Shown: in pieces, positions 16,207-24,167 of the stretch
Layout of the letters: every line of letters begins with the position of its first letter
How positions within the stretch are numbered: the stretch's first letter is position 1
Source of the DNA: AC-51 sp036265325
GTDB taxonomy: Bacteria > Actinomycetota > UBA4738 > HRBIN12
Reading direction: 5' to 3'
Assembly: GCA_036265325.1 (NCBI GenBank)
Contig: DATAPH010000085.1
Span: 1 to 55,895 of the forward strand
Length of the DNA stretch: 55,895 nt
Notes under the pieces: generated by a model
Databases searched by the model: none
What the model was told of the DNA's origin: nothing
Seen by the model: the letters and a program-made list of their open reading frames with translations, nothing else
Made by a program: the position numbers and the translations under genes

Positions 16207-17946
16207 ATGACGACGACCCACACGTACGACGCGCTCGTGGTCGGCGCCGGCGGCGCGGGGATGCGTGCCGCGATCGAGCTTTCGGACAAGGTCAAGACGG
16301 CGGTCATCTCCAAGCTCTACCCGACCCGGTCGCACACGGGCGCGGCGCAGGGCGGCGTGTGCGCGGCGCTGGGCAATACCGAGGAAGACCACCCGGAGTG
16401 GCACGCCTTCGACACGATCAAGGGTGGCGACTACTTGGTCGACCAGCCGGCCGCGATGCTGATGACCGAGGAGGCTATCCAGGCGATCTACCAGCTGGAG
16501 CGCTGGGGCCTGCCGTTCAACCGGACGCCCGACGGGCGGATCGACCAGCGGCGGTTCGGCGGCCACACCGCCGAGCACGGCGAGCGCCCGGTGCGGCGCG
16601 CCTGCTACGCCGCGGACCGTACCGGTCACATGATCCTGCAGACGCTCTACCAACAGTGCGTGAAGCGGAACGTCCGCTTCTTCAACGAGTTCTATTGCCT
16701 CGACCTGCTCCGCGATGAAGACGGCACCACCGCCGGGATCGTCGCGTACGAGTTGGCGACCGGCGAGCTCCACGTGTTCCGCGCGAAGTCCCTCGTGTTC
16801 GCCACGGGCGGCTACGGCCGGATGTTCCGCGTGACGTCGAACGCGCACGCGCTCACCGGCGACGGACCGGCGGTCGTGTGGCGCCGTGGCATCCCGCTCG
16901 AAGACATGGAGATGTTCCAGTTCCATCCAACGGGCCTCGCGCGCCTCGGCGTGTTGCTGTCCGAGGCCGCGCGCGGCGAAGGCGGGATCGTGCTCAACAA
17001 GGACGGCGAGCGGTTCATGGAGCGCTACGCCCCCACGATCAAGGACCTCGCCCCGCGCGACATGGTCAGCCGCGCGATCTACCAGGAGATCAAGGAAGGT
17101 CGGGGCGGCGGGCCGAACGGCGACTGGGCGTTCCTCGACATCTCGCACCTCGACCCGCGCATCATCGAGGAGAAGCTCCCCGACATCACCGAGTTCGCGC
17201 GGATCTACCTGAAGGTCGAGCCGACCAAGGAGCCGGTGCCGATCCAGCCCACCGCCCACTACGCGATGGGCGGGATCCCGACCGACACCGAGGGCCGGGT
17301 CGTGACCGGTCCCGACGAAGCCGTGGTGCCGGGGCTGTACGCGGCCGGCGAGTGCGCGTGCGTGAGCGTCCACGGCGCCAACCGTCTCGGGACCAACTCG
17401 CTTCTCGACCTGGTGGTGTTCGGCCGGCGCGCCGGCGACGACGCTGCCCGCCACGCCAAGGATGCCGACCTCGCGCCGCTGCCGGACAAGCCGGACGCGC
17501 GCGTCCTCGAGCAGCTGGATGGGATCCTCGGGCGGACAAGCGGCGACAACGCGGCCGACATCCGCAAGGAACTCCAGGACAACATGTTCGACCTCGCGTT
17601 CGTCGTGCGGTCAGAGGAGGGCCTGAGCAAGATGCAGTCGATCCTGGGCGGCCTGCGCGACCGCTACGACCGCGTCGCGATCACCGACAAGAGCGCGCTG
17701 TACAACACCGACCTCATGGAAACCGTCGAGCTGGGCTACCTGCTGGACTGCGCCGACGCGCTGGTCGGCAGCGCGCTTGCCCGCACCGAGAGCCGCGGCG
17801 GCCACTACCGCGAGGACCACCCGCTGCGTGACGACGCCAACTGGCTCAAGCACTCGCTCGCGTACCGAAACGACGACGGCTCGATCCGACTGGACTACAA
17901 GCCCGTCAAGATGGGCCCCTACATCCCCATGGAGAGGAAGTACTGA
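16207..17946 (+). CDS. sdhA: Succinate dehydrogenase flavoprotein subunit
   Basis: The 579-residue protein shows the FAD-binding VVGAGGAGMRAAIEL at the start and RSHTGAAQGG, whose His near residue 43 forms the covalent FAD bond. HPTG, the active-site Arg region (QPTAHYAMGG) and GANRLGTNSLLDLVVFGRRA follow in the expected order. It oxidises succinate to fumarate and passes electrons to SdhB. Length and motif order are those of a complete subunit. The gene has no gap from sdhD and shares one base with sdhB (TGATG), so all four genes are translated as one unit. Confidence 0.97.
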   Translation: MTTTHTYDALVVGAGGAGMRAAIELSDKVKTAVISKLYPTRSHTGAAQGGVCAALGNTEEDHPEWHAFDTIKGGDYLVDQPAAMLMTEEAIQAIYQLERWGLPFNRTPDGRIDQRRFGGHTAEHGERPVRRACYAADRTGHMILQTLYQQCVKRNVRFFNEFYCLDLLRDEDGTTAGIVAYELATGELHVFRAKSLVFATGGYGRMFRVTSNAHALTGDGPAVVWRRGIPLEDMEMFQFHPTGLARLGVLLSEAARGEGGIVLNKDGERFMERYAPTIKDLAPRDMVSRAIYQEIKEGRGGGPNGDWAFLDISHLDPRIIEEKLPDITEFARIYLKVEPTKEPVPIQPTAHYAMGGIPTDTEGRVVTGPDEAVVPGLYAAGECACVSVHGANRLGTNSLLDLVVFGRRAGDDAARHAKDADLAPLPDKPDARVLEQLDGILGRTSGDNAADIRKELQDNMFDLAFVVRSEEGLSKMQSILGGLRDRYDRVAITDKSALYNTDLMETVELGYLLDCADALVGSALARTESRGGHYREDHPLRDDANWLKHSLAYRNDDGSIRLDYKPVKMGPYIPMERKY

Positions 17947-18710
17947 TGTCCACGGCGGCCGAGATGCTCAACGCCTCCGACGACCAACGGGTCGGCACCA
18001 AGCCCGGCGCGATGACGCTCACCGTGCGCGTGCGAAGGTTCAACCCTGAGGTCTCGCAGGACTCGTGGTGGGACGAGTGGACCGTGCAGTGCGAACCGCT
18101 CGAGCGGCTGGTCGAGGTGCTGCACCAGATCAAGTGGCACCACGACGGCACGCTGAGCTTCCGCCGGTCGTGCGCGCACGGCATCTGCGGCTCCGACGCG
18201 ATGCTGATCGACGGGCGGAACCAGCTCGCGTGCAAGGTCCTCGCCGAAGACGTCGGCCCGAAGGTGACGATCGAGCCGATCCGCGGCTTGCCCGTGCTCA
18301 AGGACCTGATCGTCGACATGGATCCGTTCATGGACGAGTACCGCGGCGTCCTCCCCTTCCTGATCAACGACTCGGGCGAGCCGGACAAGGAGCGCCGCCA
18401 GTCGCAGGAAGACCGGCACCGCTACGACGACACGACGAAGTGCATCCTCTGCGCCTGCTGCACGACCTCCTGTCCGGTGTTCTGGGGAGACGGCGGCTAC
18501 GTCGGCCCGGCGGCGATCGTGAACGCACACCGGTTCATCTTCGACTCGCGCGACGAAGCGGGCCACGAGCGGATGAAGATCCTCTCGGAGAAGACGGGCG
18601 TCTTCCGTTGCCGGACGACCTTCAACTGCACCGACGCATGCCCGCGCGGCATCCAGGTGACGAAAGCGATCCAGGAAGTGAAGCGCTCGATCCTGTTCGA
18701 GCGCTTCTAG
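17946..18710 (+). CDS. sdhB: Succinate dehydrogenase iron-sulphur subunit
   Basis: The 254-residue protein has three cluster motifs in order: SCAHGICGSDAM with a later LAC for [2Fe-2S] (an Asp sits at the third ligand position, as in E. coli SdhB), CILCACCTTSCP for [4Fe-4S], and CRTTFNCTDACP for [3Fe-4S]. It carries electrons from FAD to the quinone site. An extra 20-residue N terminus precedes the conserved core. It is the last gene of sdhCDAB; its TAG interlocks with the stop of the opposite secreted-protein gene as CTAG. Confidence 0.97.
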   Translation: MSTAAEMLNASDDQRVGTKPGAMTLTVRVRRFNPEVSQDSWWDEWTVQCEPLERLVEVLHQIKWHHDGTLSFRRSCAHGICGSDAMLIDGRNQLACKVLAEDVGPKVTIEPIRGLPVLKDLIVDMDPFMDEYRGVLPFLINDSGEPDKERRQSQEDRHRYDDTTKCILCACCTTSCPVFWGDGGYVGPAAIVNAHRFIFDSRDEAGHERMKILSEKTGVFRCRTTFNCTDACPRGIQVTKAIQEVKRSILFERF

Positions 18711-19177
18711 GAAACCGGCGCGGCCTGACACCCCTCGGCCGCGATGCCTTGCGTCACCGACCAAGCGCCACGATGTCGCGCCCAGGACAAGCGGGTCCAA
18801 CCGAAGCACCCGTAGCGACCGGGGTCGCGCCAGGACACCATCGTCCTGACCGGCGATGTGTCGAACCGCACCGTTCCGAGCACCCAGAACTGGCCCATGT
18901 GGTGTTGCCGGTGGCTGACCCACGTGATCGGTGCGTGGATCGCACGCTGGAGCGCCCGCTGCATGCTGGCTTTGATCGGGACACATCCGCGCTGCGAGTT
19001 GGGGTTGTCACACAGCTGGTTCAGGACCTGGACGGCCTGCTTCGAGCTCCCCGCCGTCTGCGCGATCATCGCCGCTTGGGCGTTCGGGCCGCGGCCGTGT
19101 GTCGCCGTCGCGGCGAGCGCCGGGGATGCGAGCAGTCCAACGGCCAGGGCGGCGGTGAGGATCGAACGCTTCAGCAC
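18707..19177 (-). CDS. Secreted cysteine-containing protein of unknown function
   Basis: The 156-residue protein has a clear Sec signal peptide (1-22, ending ASPALAATA). The mature part has four Cys residues (LCDNP, GCVPI, GCFGW and GCQAA), probably two disulphides, and an Ala/Gln-rich helix near the start. The later half is rich in Trp and Arg. I recognise no family. The GTG at 19177 is chosen because the signal peptide begins there; CATCGT, 6 nt upstream, is a weak variant of the leaderless box. An open frame continuing further upstream overlaps the IDH gene and was rejected. Confidence 0.6.
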   Translation of the reverse strand: MLKRSILTAALAVGLLASPALAATATHGRGPNAQAAMIAQTAGSSKQAVQVLNQLCDNPNSQRGCVPIKASMQRALQRAIHAPITWVSHRQHHMGQFWVLGTVRFDTSPVRTMVSWRDPGRYGCFGWTRLSWARHRGAWSVTQGIAAEGCQAAPVS

Positions 19178-19280
19178 GGCGCAACGATGCCATGTCGAGA
19201 CGAACGGCAACAACCGTCGTTCGGTCCCGACCTCCCGACCGTTGGTCGGCGCCGACCGCCCGGCCGCTACCCTGCAGGCC

Positions 19281-20366
19281 ATGGCGAACCACCGCGTCAC
19301 GCTGATCCCCGGGGACGGGATCGGGCCCGAGGTCGCTGAGGCGACGCGCCTCGTTCTGGACGCCGCGGACGTCGGCATCGAGTGGATCGAGATGCCCGCC
19401 GGCGCCGGCGCGCTCGACACGCACGGCGCGCTCCTGCCCGACGAAACCGTCGACGCCATCCGGGCATGCCGCGTCGCGATCAAAGGTCCGATCACCACGC
19501 CGGTCGGAACCGGCTTCCGGAGCGTCAACGTTGCACTTCGGCTCGGGCTCGACCTCTTCGCCTCGGTCAGGCCGGCGCGGTCGTTGCCCGGCGTGCCGAC
19601 GCGTCACGACGACGTCGACCTCGTGATCGTCCGCGAAAACACCGAGGACCTCTACCAAGGCATCGAGTTCGAACGCGGGTCCGAGGAGGCGGCGGCCCTG
19701 AAGCGCCAGCTCCACGATGTCGGCGGTCTCGAGCTCGTCGACAACGCCGGCATCACGCTCAAGCCCATCAGCTTGACCGGCGCGCACCGGATCGTCCGGT
19801 TCGCGTTCGAGTACGCGCGGTCGCACCGGCGCAAGCACATCACCGTCGGGCACAAAGCCAACGTGATGCGCTACTCCGACGGGATCTTCCTCGACGCCGC
19901 GATCGAAGACGCGAGGGACTTCCCCGACATCGACTGGGAGGAGATCCAGATCGATCATCTGTCGTCGCGGCTCGCGCGCACGCCCGAAGACTTCGACGTG
20001 CTGCTGTTGCCGAACCTCTACGGCGACATCATCTCCGACCTGTGCGCCGGCTTGGTCGGCGGACTCGGGCTGATCCCCGGCGCAAACATCGGATGGGAGT
20101 ACGCCGTGTTCGAGGCGGTCCACGGCAGCGCGCCGGACATCGCGGGCAAAGGGCTCGCCAACCCTGTCGCGATGATCTTGTCCGGCGCGATGCTGCTCCG
20201 TCACATCGGCGAGATCGACGCGGCCGAGAACGTCGAGTGGGGCGTGGACGAGACGCTTCGCAAGCAAGAGGTCCGGACGCCCGACCTGGGCGGCACCGCG
20301 AGCACGATGGCGTTCGCTGAGGCGATCTCCGCCGAGGCCGTCGCCTGGGAGCACGGCCCGAGCTAG
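19281..20366 (+). CDS. icd: Isocitrate dehydrogenase, probably NAD-dependent
   Basis: The 361-residue protein belongs to the isocitrate/isopropylmalate dehydrogenase family. The substrate loop FRSVNVALR has the Ser and Asn that bind isocitrate, whereas isopropylmalate enzymes have Leu-rich sequences there. Arg residues in SVRP, the Lys/Asn pair in GHKANVMRYSD and LYGDIISD supply substrate and metal contacts. In the coenzyme loop HGSAPDIAGK, Asp-Ile replaces the Lys-Tyr of NADP enzymes, which predicts NAD. It produces 2-oxoglutarate in the TCA cycle. TACCCT ends 7 nt before the ATG. A second paralogue lies at 23010-24098. Confidence 0.85.
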   Translation: MANHRVTLIPGDGIGPEVAEATRLVLDAADVGIEWIEMPAGAGALDTHGALLPDETVDAIRACRVAIKGPITTPVGTGFRSVNVALRLGLDLFASVRPARSLPGVPTRHDDVDLVIVRENTEDLYQGIEFERGSEEAAALKRQLHDVGGLELVDNAGITLKPISLTGAHRIVRFAFEYARSHRRKHITVGHKANVMRYSDGIFLDAAIEDARDFPDIDWEEIQIDHLSSRLARTPEDFDVLLLPNLYGDIISDLCAGLVGGLGLIPGANIGWEYAVFEAVHGSAPDIAGKGLANPVAMILSGAMLLRHIGEIDAAENVEWGVDETLRKQEVRTPDLGGTASTMAFAEAISAEAVAWEHGPS

Positions 20367-20376
20367 GCCGAGCGTG

Positions 20377-20853
20377 CTACGCGGGCGCGAGCCCCGGGAT
20401 CGACGCGAGCTGCGACGCGATGAGCTCGCGATCCTCCTTGTCCTCGAGGGTCGCGAGTATGCGCCGCGCCTCCGCCGCGTACCGGTCGCGCCCGTGGTCG
20501 TCGTCGACCGCCGCCGAGGCCCGGGCCATGCCTTCGAGCATCGAGGCGAGCCGCCAGTCGGTCCACCCGTTCGCCCGGCAGATGTCCAGGGCCGTCGTGG
20601 CGTAGCGGTGTGCGAGCTCGCCGAGATCCTCGAGGCTCGCAACATGCGCGATCAGCCAGTCACCGACCATCGCCTGCTCGTCGCCGCCGACCCAGCCCCA
20701 GTGGTAGCGCGAGGTGAACGCGAGCTCCAGCAGCTCACGATCCTGTTCGGGCGTTCGGACGCCGAGCTCGATCAGCTCCCACGCACGGTTGAAGGCGTCG
20801 ACCGCGACCTGCCGGTGCCACCCGGCCTGACCGTCGATCGGCTGCTCAGCCAC
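20377..20853 (-). CDS. Hypothetical helical protein, alpha-solenoid type
   Basis: The 158-residue product is soluble, acidic and almost all helical, with repeated Trp and Ala positions (FNRAWELIE, HWGWVGG, AHRYATTALDICRANG, and MLEGMARASAA). The spacing is like that of TPR repeats, but I cannot assign a family. AGGAGGA, 6 nt before the GTG at 20853, decides the start and excludes a longer frame whose extra N terminus is a Thr/Pro low-complexity stretch overlapping the small gene upstream. It follows the 56-residue CCG protein by 97 nt and may be co-transcribed with it. Confidence 0.7.
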   Translation of the reverse strand: MAEQPIDGQAGWHRQVAVDAFNRAWELIELGVRTPEQDRELLELAFTSRYHWGWVGGDEQAMVGDWLIAHVASLEDLGELAHRYATTALDICRANGWTDWRLASMLEGMARASAAVDDDHGRDRYAAEARRILATLEDKEDRELIASQLASIPGLAPA

Positions 20854-20950
20854 CGTGGTCCTCCTCGTCGGAGTGTTCGTGGTGCTCGTCGGCGTCGTGG
20901 TGCCGGTGGTTCCTGCCGGGGCCCCGACCGAGGTCCCATTCTGCCGTCCG

Positions 20951-21121
20951 TCAACAGCCGGGTTGTCCGTGGTTGCCGCAGCAGCCGCCGTTGACGAGCG
21001 CCCGCGCACGGTTCTGGAACGTCAGTACGACCTTCTGCGGGACGGTGTAGTCCGGGTTCCGCCAGTTCGTGAAGAACATCCCCACGTGCTCGAGGAGCTC
21101 GTCCCACAGCTCGGAAGCCAT
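20951..21121 (-). CDS. Small protein with CCG-(x)5-PGC cysteine tail (56 residues)
   Basis: The frame encodes 56 residues: an amphipathic start (MASELWDELLEHVG), a hydrophobic/aromatic patch (MFFTNWRNPDYTVPQK), a helix (VVLTFQNRARALV) and the tail GGCCGNHGQPGC. Three Cys and one His in 11 residues could bind a metal or an iron-sulphur cluster. TACTCT at 21128-21133 sits exactly 6 nt before the ATG, the leaderless spacing used elsewhere in this window, and there is no competing ribosome binding site. I recall similar CCGxPGxPGC endings in short actinobacterial hypothetical proteins, but this could not be checked. Function unknown. Confidence 0.65.
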   Translation of the reverse strand: MASELWDELLEHVGMFFTNWRNPDYTVPQKVVLTFQNRARALVNGGCCGNHGQPGC

Positions 21122-21180
21122 GGAGGAAGAGTACGCCGACCATGCTTTGTCGGCGGCACGCCGGATGCCAGACTGCCTCG

Positions 21181-21873
21181 ATGGACCCGGCTGCCGAAAC
21201 CGAACCTGCTCCGCAGATGGACACGTCGCGTCCGTCCAACCTGCGACTGATCGCGTTCGCCCTTACCGCGGTCGGTGCGCTGGCCATCGGTGTCGGCTCG
21301 GTGCTCACCTGGGTCAGCGCCGGCTTCACGCTTCCGGCGCTTGCGGGTCTGACCAGCGTGACGAAGGGCCTCGACACGAACGAGGGGAAGATCGCGCTTG
21401 GCTGTGCCGTCGCGGCTCTGGTCCTCGTCGTGGTGAGCCGGGTCGTTTCCGACGCAGCGCGCGCCGTACTGGCTGGCGTGCTGGTGGTCGTCGGCGCGTC
21501 CGCGGCGGTTGTCGGCGCGATGTTCATCAGCTCGGCGTCGACGAACTACTCCCCCATCGACAGCGACTCGATCGTCAACAGGCTCGCGGTGGAGCTGGGC
21601 CACTCCCCCGACGAGGTCCGCGCCGCGCTCGCGACGGTCTCGAGTCAGCTCGGGCCGTACACGAACGTGGGCCTGGGTCCGTGGATCGTCATCGCCGGCG
21701 GCATCATGGTTGCCGCCGGCGGGATCCTCACCGTTCGCTGGGCCGCGCGCCTGAGCGCCGACCACGCCGGCGCGGACGAAGAGGGACCGGAGATCACGTT
21801 CGAGGACGAAGAGCCGCCGGAAGACCTCGCGACCGATCCGCGGGACGACGGGGCCGAAACGTCGCTGGACTGA
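21181..21873 (+). CDS. Four-helix membrane protein with acidic tail
   Basis: The 230-residue protein has about four hydrophobic helices (near 23-44, 60-80, 88-110 and 158-180), an extracytoplasmic loop of about 45 residues between the last two (SSASTNYSPIDSD ... SSQLGPYTN), and a strongly acidic C-terminal tail. No known family is evident. The ATG at 21181 gives a short polar N terminus; an in-frame ATG at 21142 adds 13 Cys/Arg-containing residues and has a GGAGG 15 nt away, so the start is uncertain. Its stop abuts the mdh stop in TGATCA. Confidence 0.65.
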   Translation: MDPAAETEPAPQMDTSRPSNLRLIAFALTAVGALAIGVGSVLTWVSAGFTLPALAGLTSVTKGLDTNEGKIALGCAVAALVLVVVSRVVSDAARAVLAGVLVVVGASAAVVGAMFISSASTNYSPIDSDSIVNRLAVELGHSPDEVRAALATVSSQLGPYTNVGLGPWIVIAGGIMVAAGGILTVRWAARLSADHAGADEEGPEITFEDEEPPEDLATDPRDDGAETSLD

Positions 21874-22797
21874 TCACAGCTTCGCGAGGTCGGCGCACTT
21901 CGCGCGGATGCCCTCCGCCGCGCCACGCAGCTTGCTCAGCTCGTCGTCGTTGAGGTCCAGTTCGACGATCTCCTCGACGCCGCCGCGCCCGAGCTTTGCC
22001 GGAGCGCCGACGTACACGTCGTTGATCCCATACTCCCCGGTCATCCACGCGCACACGGGCAACACGGCCTTCGAGTCGCGCACGATGGCCTCGACCATCG
22101 CGACGACCGACGCACTGGGCGCGTAGTACGCGGATCCCGTCTTGAGCAGTCCGACGATCTCGGCGCCGCCGTCGCGCGTCCGTTGGAATAGGCGCTCGAG
22201 CGTCGCGTCGTCGGCGAGCTCAGGAAGCGGCTTGCCGTTCACCATAGCGTGACGCGGCAGCGCGATCATCGCGTCGCCGTGCGAGCCGAGCGTCATCGCC
22301 TCGACGCCGGTCGTCGACACGCCGAGCTCTTCGGCGATGAAGTAGCGCAGCCGCGCGGAGTCGAGCACGCCTGCCATCCCGACGACGCGCGCTTTGGGGA
22401 ACCCCGACTTGTCGGCGGCGAGGAACGTCATCTCGTCCAGCGGGTTCGACACGATGATCAGGACGGCGTCGGGCGAGCCGGGCGTGATCTTCGCGATCAC
22501 GTCGGACATGATCGCCGCGTTCTTCCCGAGCAGATCCATACGGCTCATCCCCGGCTGACGCGGGAACCCCGCCGTGATCACGACGACGTCGCTGCCGGCG
22601 GTGTCCGCGTAGTCGTTCGTACCGACGATGGTGGGCTCGTAGCCCTCGACCGGCGCGGCTTCCTTCAGGTCCAGCGCGAGCCCCTGCGGCTTGCCCTCGA
22701 TGATGTCGATGAGGACGACCTCGCCGAGGCCCTTTTCGAGCAGGCGCATCGCGGCCGTCTGGCCGACGAATCCGCTGCCCACGACGGTGATCTTCAT
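21874..22797 (-). CDS. mdh: Malate dehydrogenase (LDH-like)
   Basis: The 307-residue protein begins MKITVVGSGFVGQTAA, the NAD-binding turn, and has an acidic residue after the second strand (LIDIIEG), indicating NAD. The mobile loop GFPRQPGMSR has the Arg that selects malate over lactate. The catalytic pair is SNPLD (Asp nearby) and TLGSHGDAM (His). It converts malate and oxaloacetate in the TCA cycle. AAGGAG, 10 nt before the ATG, supports the start. Upstream is the 212-nt spacer that holds a 9-bp inverted repeat, unusual in this compact region. Confidence 0.93.
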   Translation of the reverse strand: MKITVVGSGFVGQTAAMRLLEKGLGEVVLIDIIEGKPQGLALDLKEAAPVEGYEPTIVGTNDYADTAGSDVVVITAGFPRQPGMSRMDLLGKNAAIMSDVIAKITPGSPDAVLIIVSNPLDEMTFLAADKSGFPKARVVGMAGVLDSARLRYFIAEELGVSTTGVEAMTLGSHGDAMIALPRHAMVNGKPLPELADDATLERLFQRTRDGGAEIVGLLKTGSAYYAPSASVVAMVEAIVRDSKAVLPVCAWMTGEYGINDVYVGAPAKLGRGGVEEIVELDLNDDELSKLRGAAEGIRAKCADLAKL

Positions 22798-22905
22798 GGT
22801 GAAGCGACTCCTTGCGGTCGGGACCGACTCAGGCTACCGAACGTCGCGCGACCGGACGCCGATGGATCGTTTTCGTCGCGCACGACCCCCACGGAGGACA
22901 CGGCA

Positions 22906-22935
22906 CGTTCGGTCAGGAACCAAAGGGACCGAACG
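22906..22935. repeat. Perfect 9-bp inverted repeat upstream of mdh
   Basis: CGTTCGGTC (22906-22914) and GACCGAACG (22927-22935) are perfect reverse complements with a 12-nt spacer. A further CCGAACG half-site occurs at 22837-22843, about 40 nt before the mdh ATG. The arrangement fits a dimeric regulator binding upstream of mdh. A terminator for the IDH gene upstream is less likely because no T-run follows. Confidence 0.45.
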
Positions 22936-23009
22936 CGACGGGAGCGATGGGAAGGGAGCAGCGGGCCCGGGGCAGCCGGCACGTCGCTCAAGGCCGGGAG
23001 TGTAGGCCT

Positions 23010-24098
23010 CTACAGCCGCGCAACGATCGCGTCGGCGACGCCGTACGTGCCCGCGGCCGGTCGATCGTCGTCCGGCTCGCGCAGATCGAACGTCACCGAC
23101 GTCCCGTCCGCGAGCACGGCGGCGGAAGCTGCCTCGACTCGGTCGCCCGCCTCACGCTCCCCGATGTGTCGAAGCAACATCGCAGCGGACAGGATCACGC
23201 CGATGGGATCGGCGCGGTTCGTTCCCGCGAGCCGCGCCGCGGTGCCATGCGTCGCCTCGAACACCGCGAGCTCGCGCCCGTCGGTTCCACCGAAATGCCC
23301 ACCGGGCGCAACGCCCGTACCCCCGATCAGGCCGGCGCCGAGCTCGGCAACGAGGTCGCCGTACATGTTGGGCATGACCAGCACGTCGAACCGCTCGGGC
23401 GCCTGGATCAGCTGCATGCAGAGCGCGTCGATGATCCGATCGTCGAACGCGATGTCGGGGAACTCCTGCGCGACCGACCGCGCGACCTCGAGGAACAGCC
23501 CGTCGGAGTACTTCATGATGTTGGCCTTGTGCGAGGCGGTGACCCGCGTGCGGCCGTGCTCCTGCGCCCATGTAAAGGCGAACCGCACGACGCGTTCGGC
23601 CGCAGGCGCCGAGATCTCTTTCACCGAGATGCCGCTGTCCGGCCGCACCGTCCGTCCCTGCGTCGCGGCGATGAACGAGATGAGCGCCTCAGCCTCCGGG
23701 GTGTCGTGTTCCAACTCGAGGCCGGTGTACATGCCCTCGGTGTTCTCGCGGACGACGATCAGGTCGACGTCGTCGTAGCGCGACGGCACGCCGGGATAGC
23801 GGAAACACGGACGCACGTTCGCGAACAGATCGAGCTCCTGGCGCAACGCGAGGTTCGCGCTCCGCAAACCGCTTTCCACCGGCGTCTCGATGGGACCTTT
23901 CAACGCGACGCGCGACGAGCGGATCGCGTCGAGCGTCTCGGCCGGCAGCGGTGTGCCGTCTGATGCGAAGGCGCCGGCTCCCATGGGGCGGAGGTCCCAT
24001 TCGATCGCGACCCCGGTGGCGTCGAGCACACGCTGTGCCGCCTCGGTGACCTCGGGACCCACGCCGTCGCCGGGGATAAGGGTCACGCGGGTCGCCAT
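23010..24098 (-). CDS. icd2: Isocitrate dehydrogenase paralogue, coenzyme site altered
   Basis: The 362-residue protein has the same fold and substrate residues as the first IDH: LRSANLALR (Ser, Asn, Arg), NVRP, SHKANIMKYSD and MYGDLV. Its coenzyme loop reads HGTAARLAGT: an Arg stands where NADP enzymes have Lys and Leu where they have Tyr, so NADP use is possible. It lacks the Pro-Asp-Ile of the first paralogue. Homoisocitrate or another beta-decarboxylating role cannot be excluded. TAGGCT lies 8 nt before the ATG, and the gene is divergent from citrate synthase. It is followed by a 212-nt spacer before mdh. Confidence 0.8.
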   Translation of the reverse strand: MATRVTLIPGDGVGPEVTEAAQRVLDATGVAIEWDLRPMGAGAFASDGTPLPAETLDAIRSSRVALKGPIETPVESGLRSANLALRQELDLFANVRPCFRYPGVPSRYDDVDLIVVRENTEGMYTGLELEHDTPEAEALISFIAATQGRTVRPDSGISVKEISAPAAERVVRFAFTWAQEHGRTRVTASHKANIMKYSDGLFLEVARSVAQEFPDIAFDDRIIDALCMQLIQAPERFDVLVMPNMYGDLVAELGAGLIGGTGVAPGGHFGGTDGRELAVFEATHGTAARLAGTNRADPIGVILSAAMLLRHIGEREAGDRVEAASAAVLADGTSVTFDLREPDDDRPAAGTYGVADAIVARL

Positions 24099-24106
24099 CG
24101 AGCCGG

Positions 24107-24159
24107 AGCCTAGCGGTCACGAAGGCGGTTTGGGTTCGCGCCCAACGAACCTCTATCCT
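24107..24159. promoter_or_regulatory. Divergent promoters of IDH paralogue and citrate synthase
   Basis: AGCCTA at 24107-24112 is TAGGCT for the minus-strand IDH, 8 nt before its ATG. TATCCT at 24154-24159 is 8 nt before the citrate synthase ATG. Two sequential TCA enzymes thus start from one 69-nt spacer. Confidence 0.5.
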
Positions 24160-24167
24160 GGCCTGCG

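Noticed and set aside
20854..21009. Upstream extension of the helical protein at 20377-20853
   Set aside because: Thr/Pro low-complexity translation that overlaps the 56-residue gene in another frame; AGGAGGA marks the GTG at 20853.
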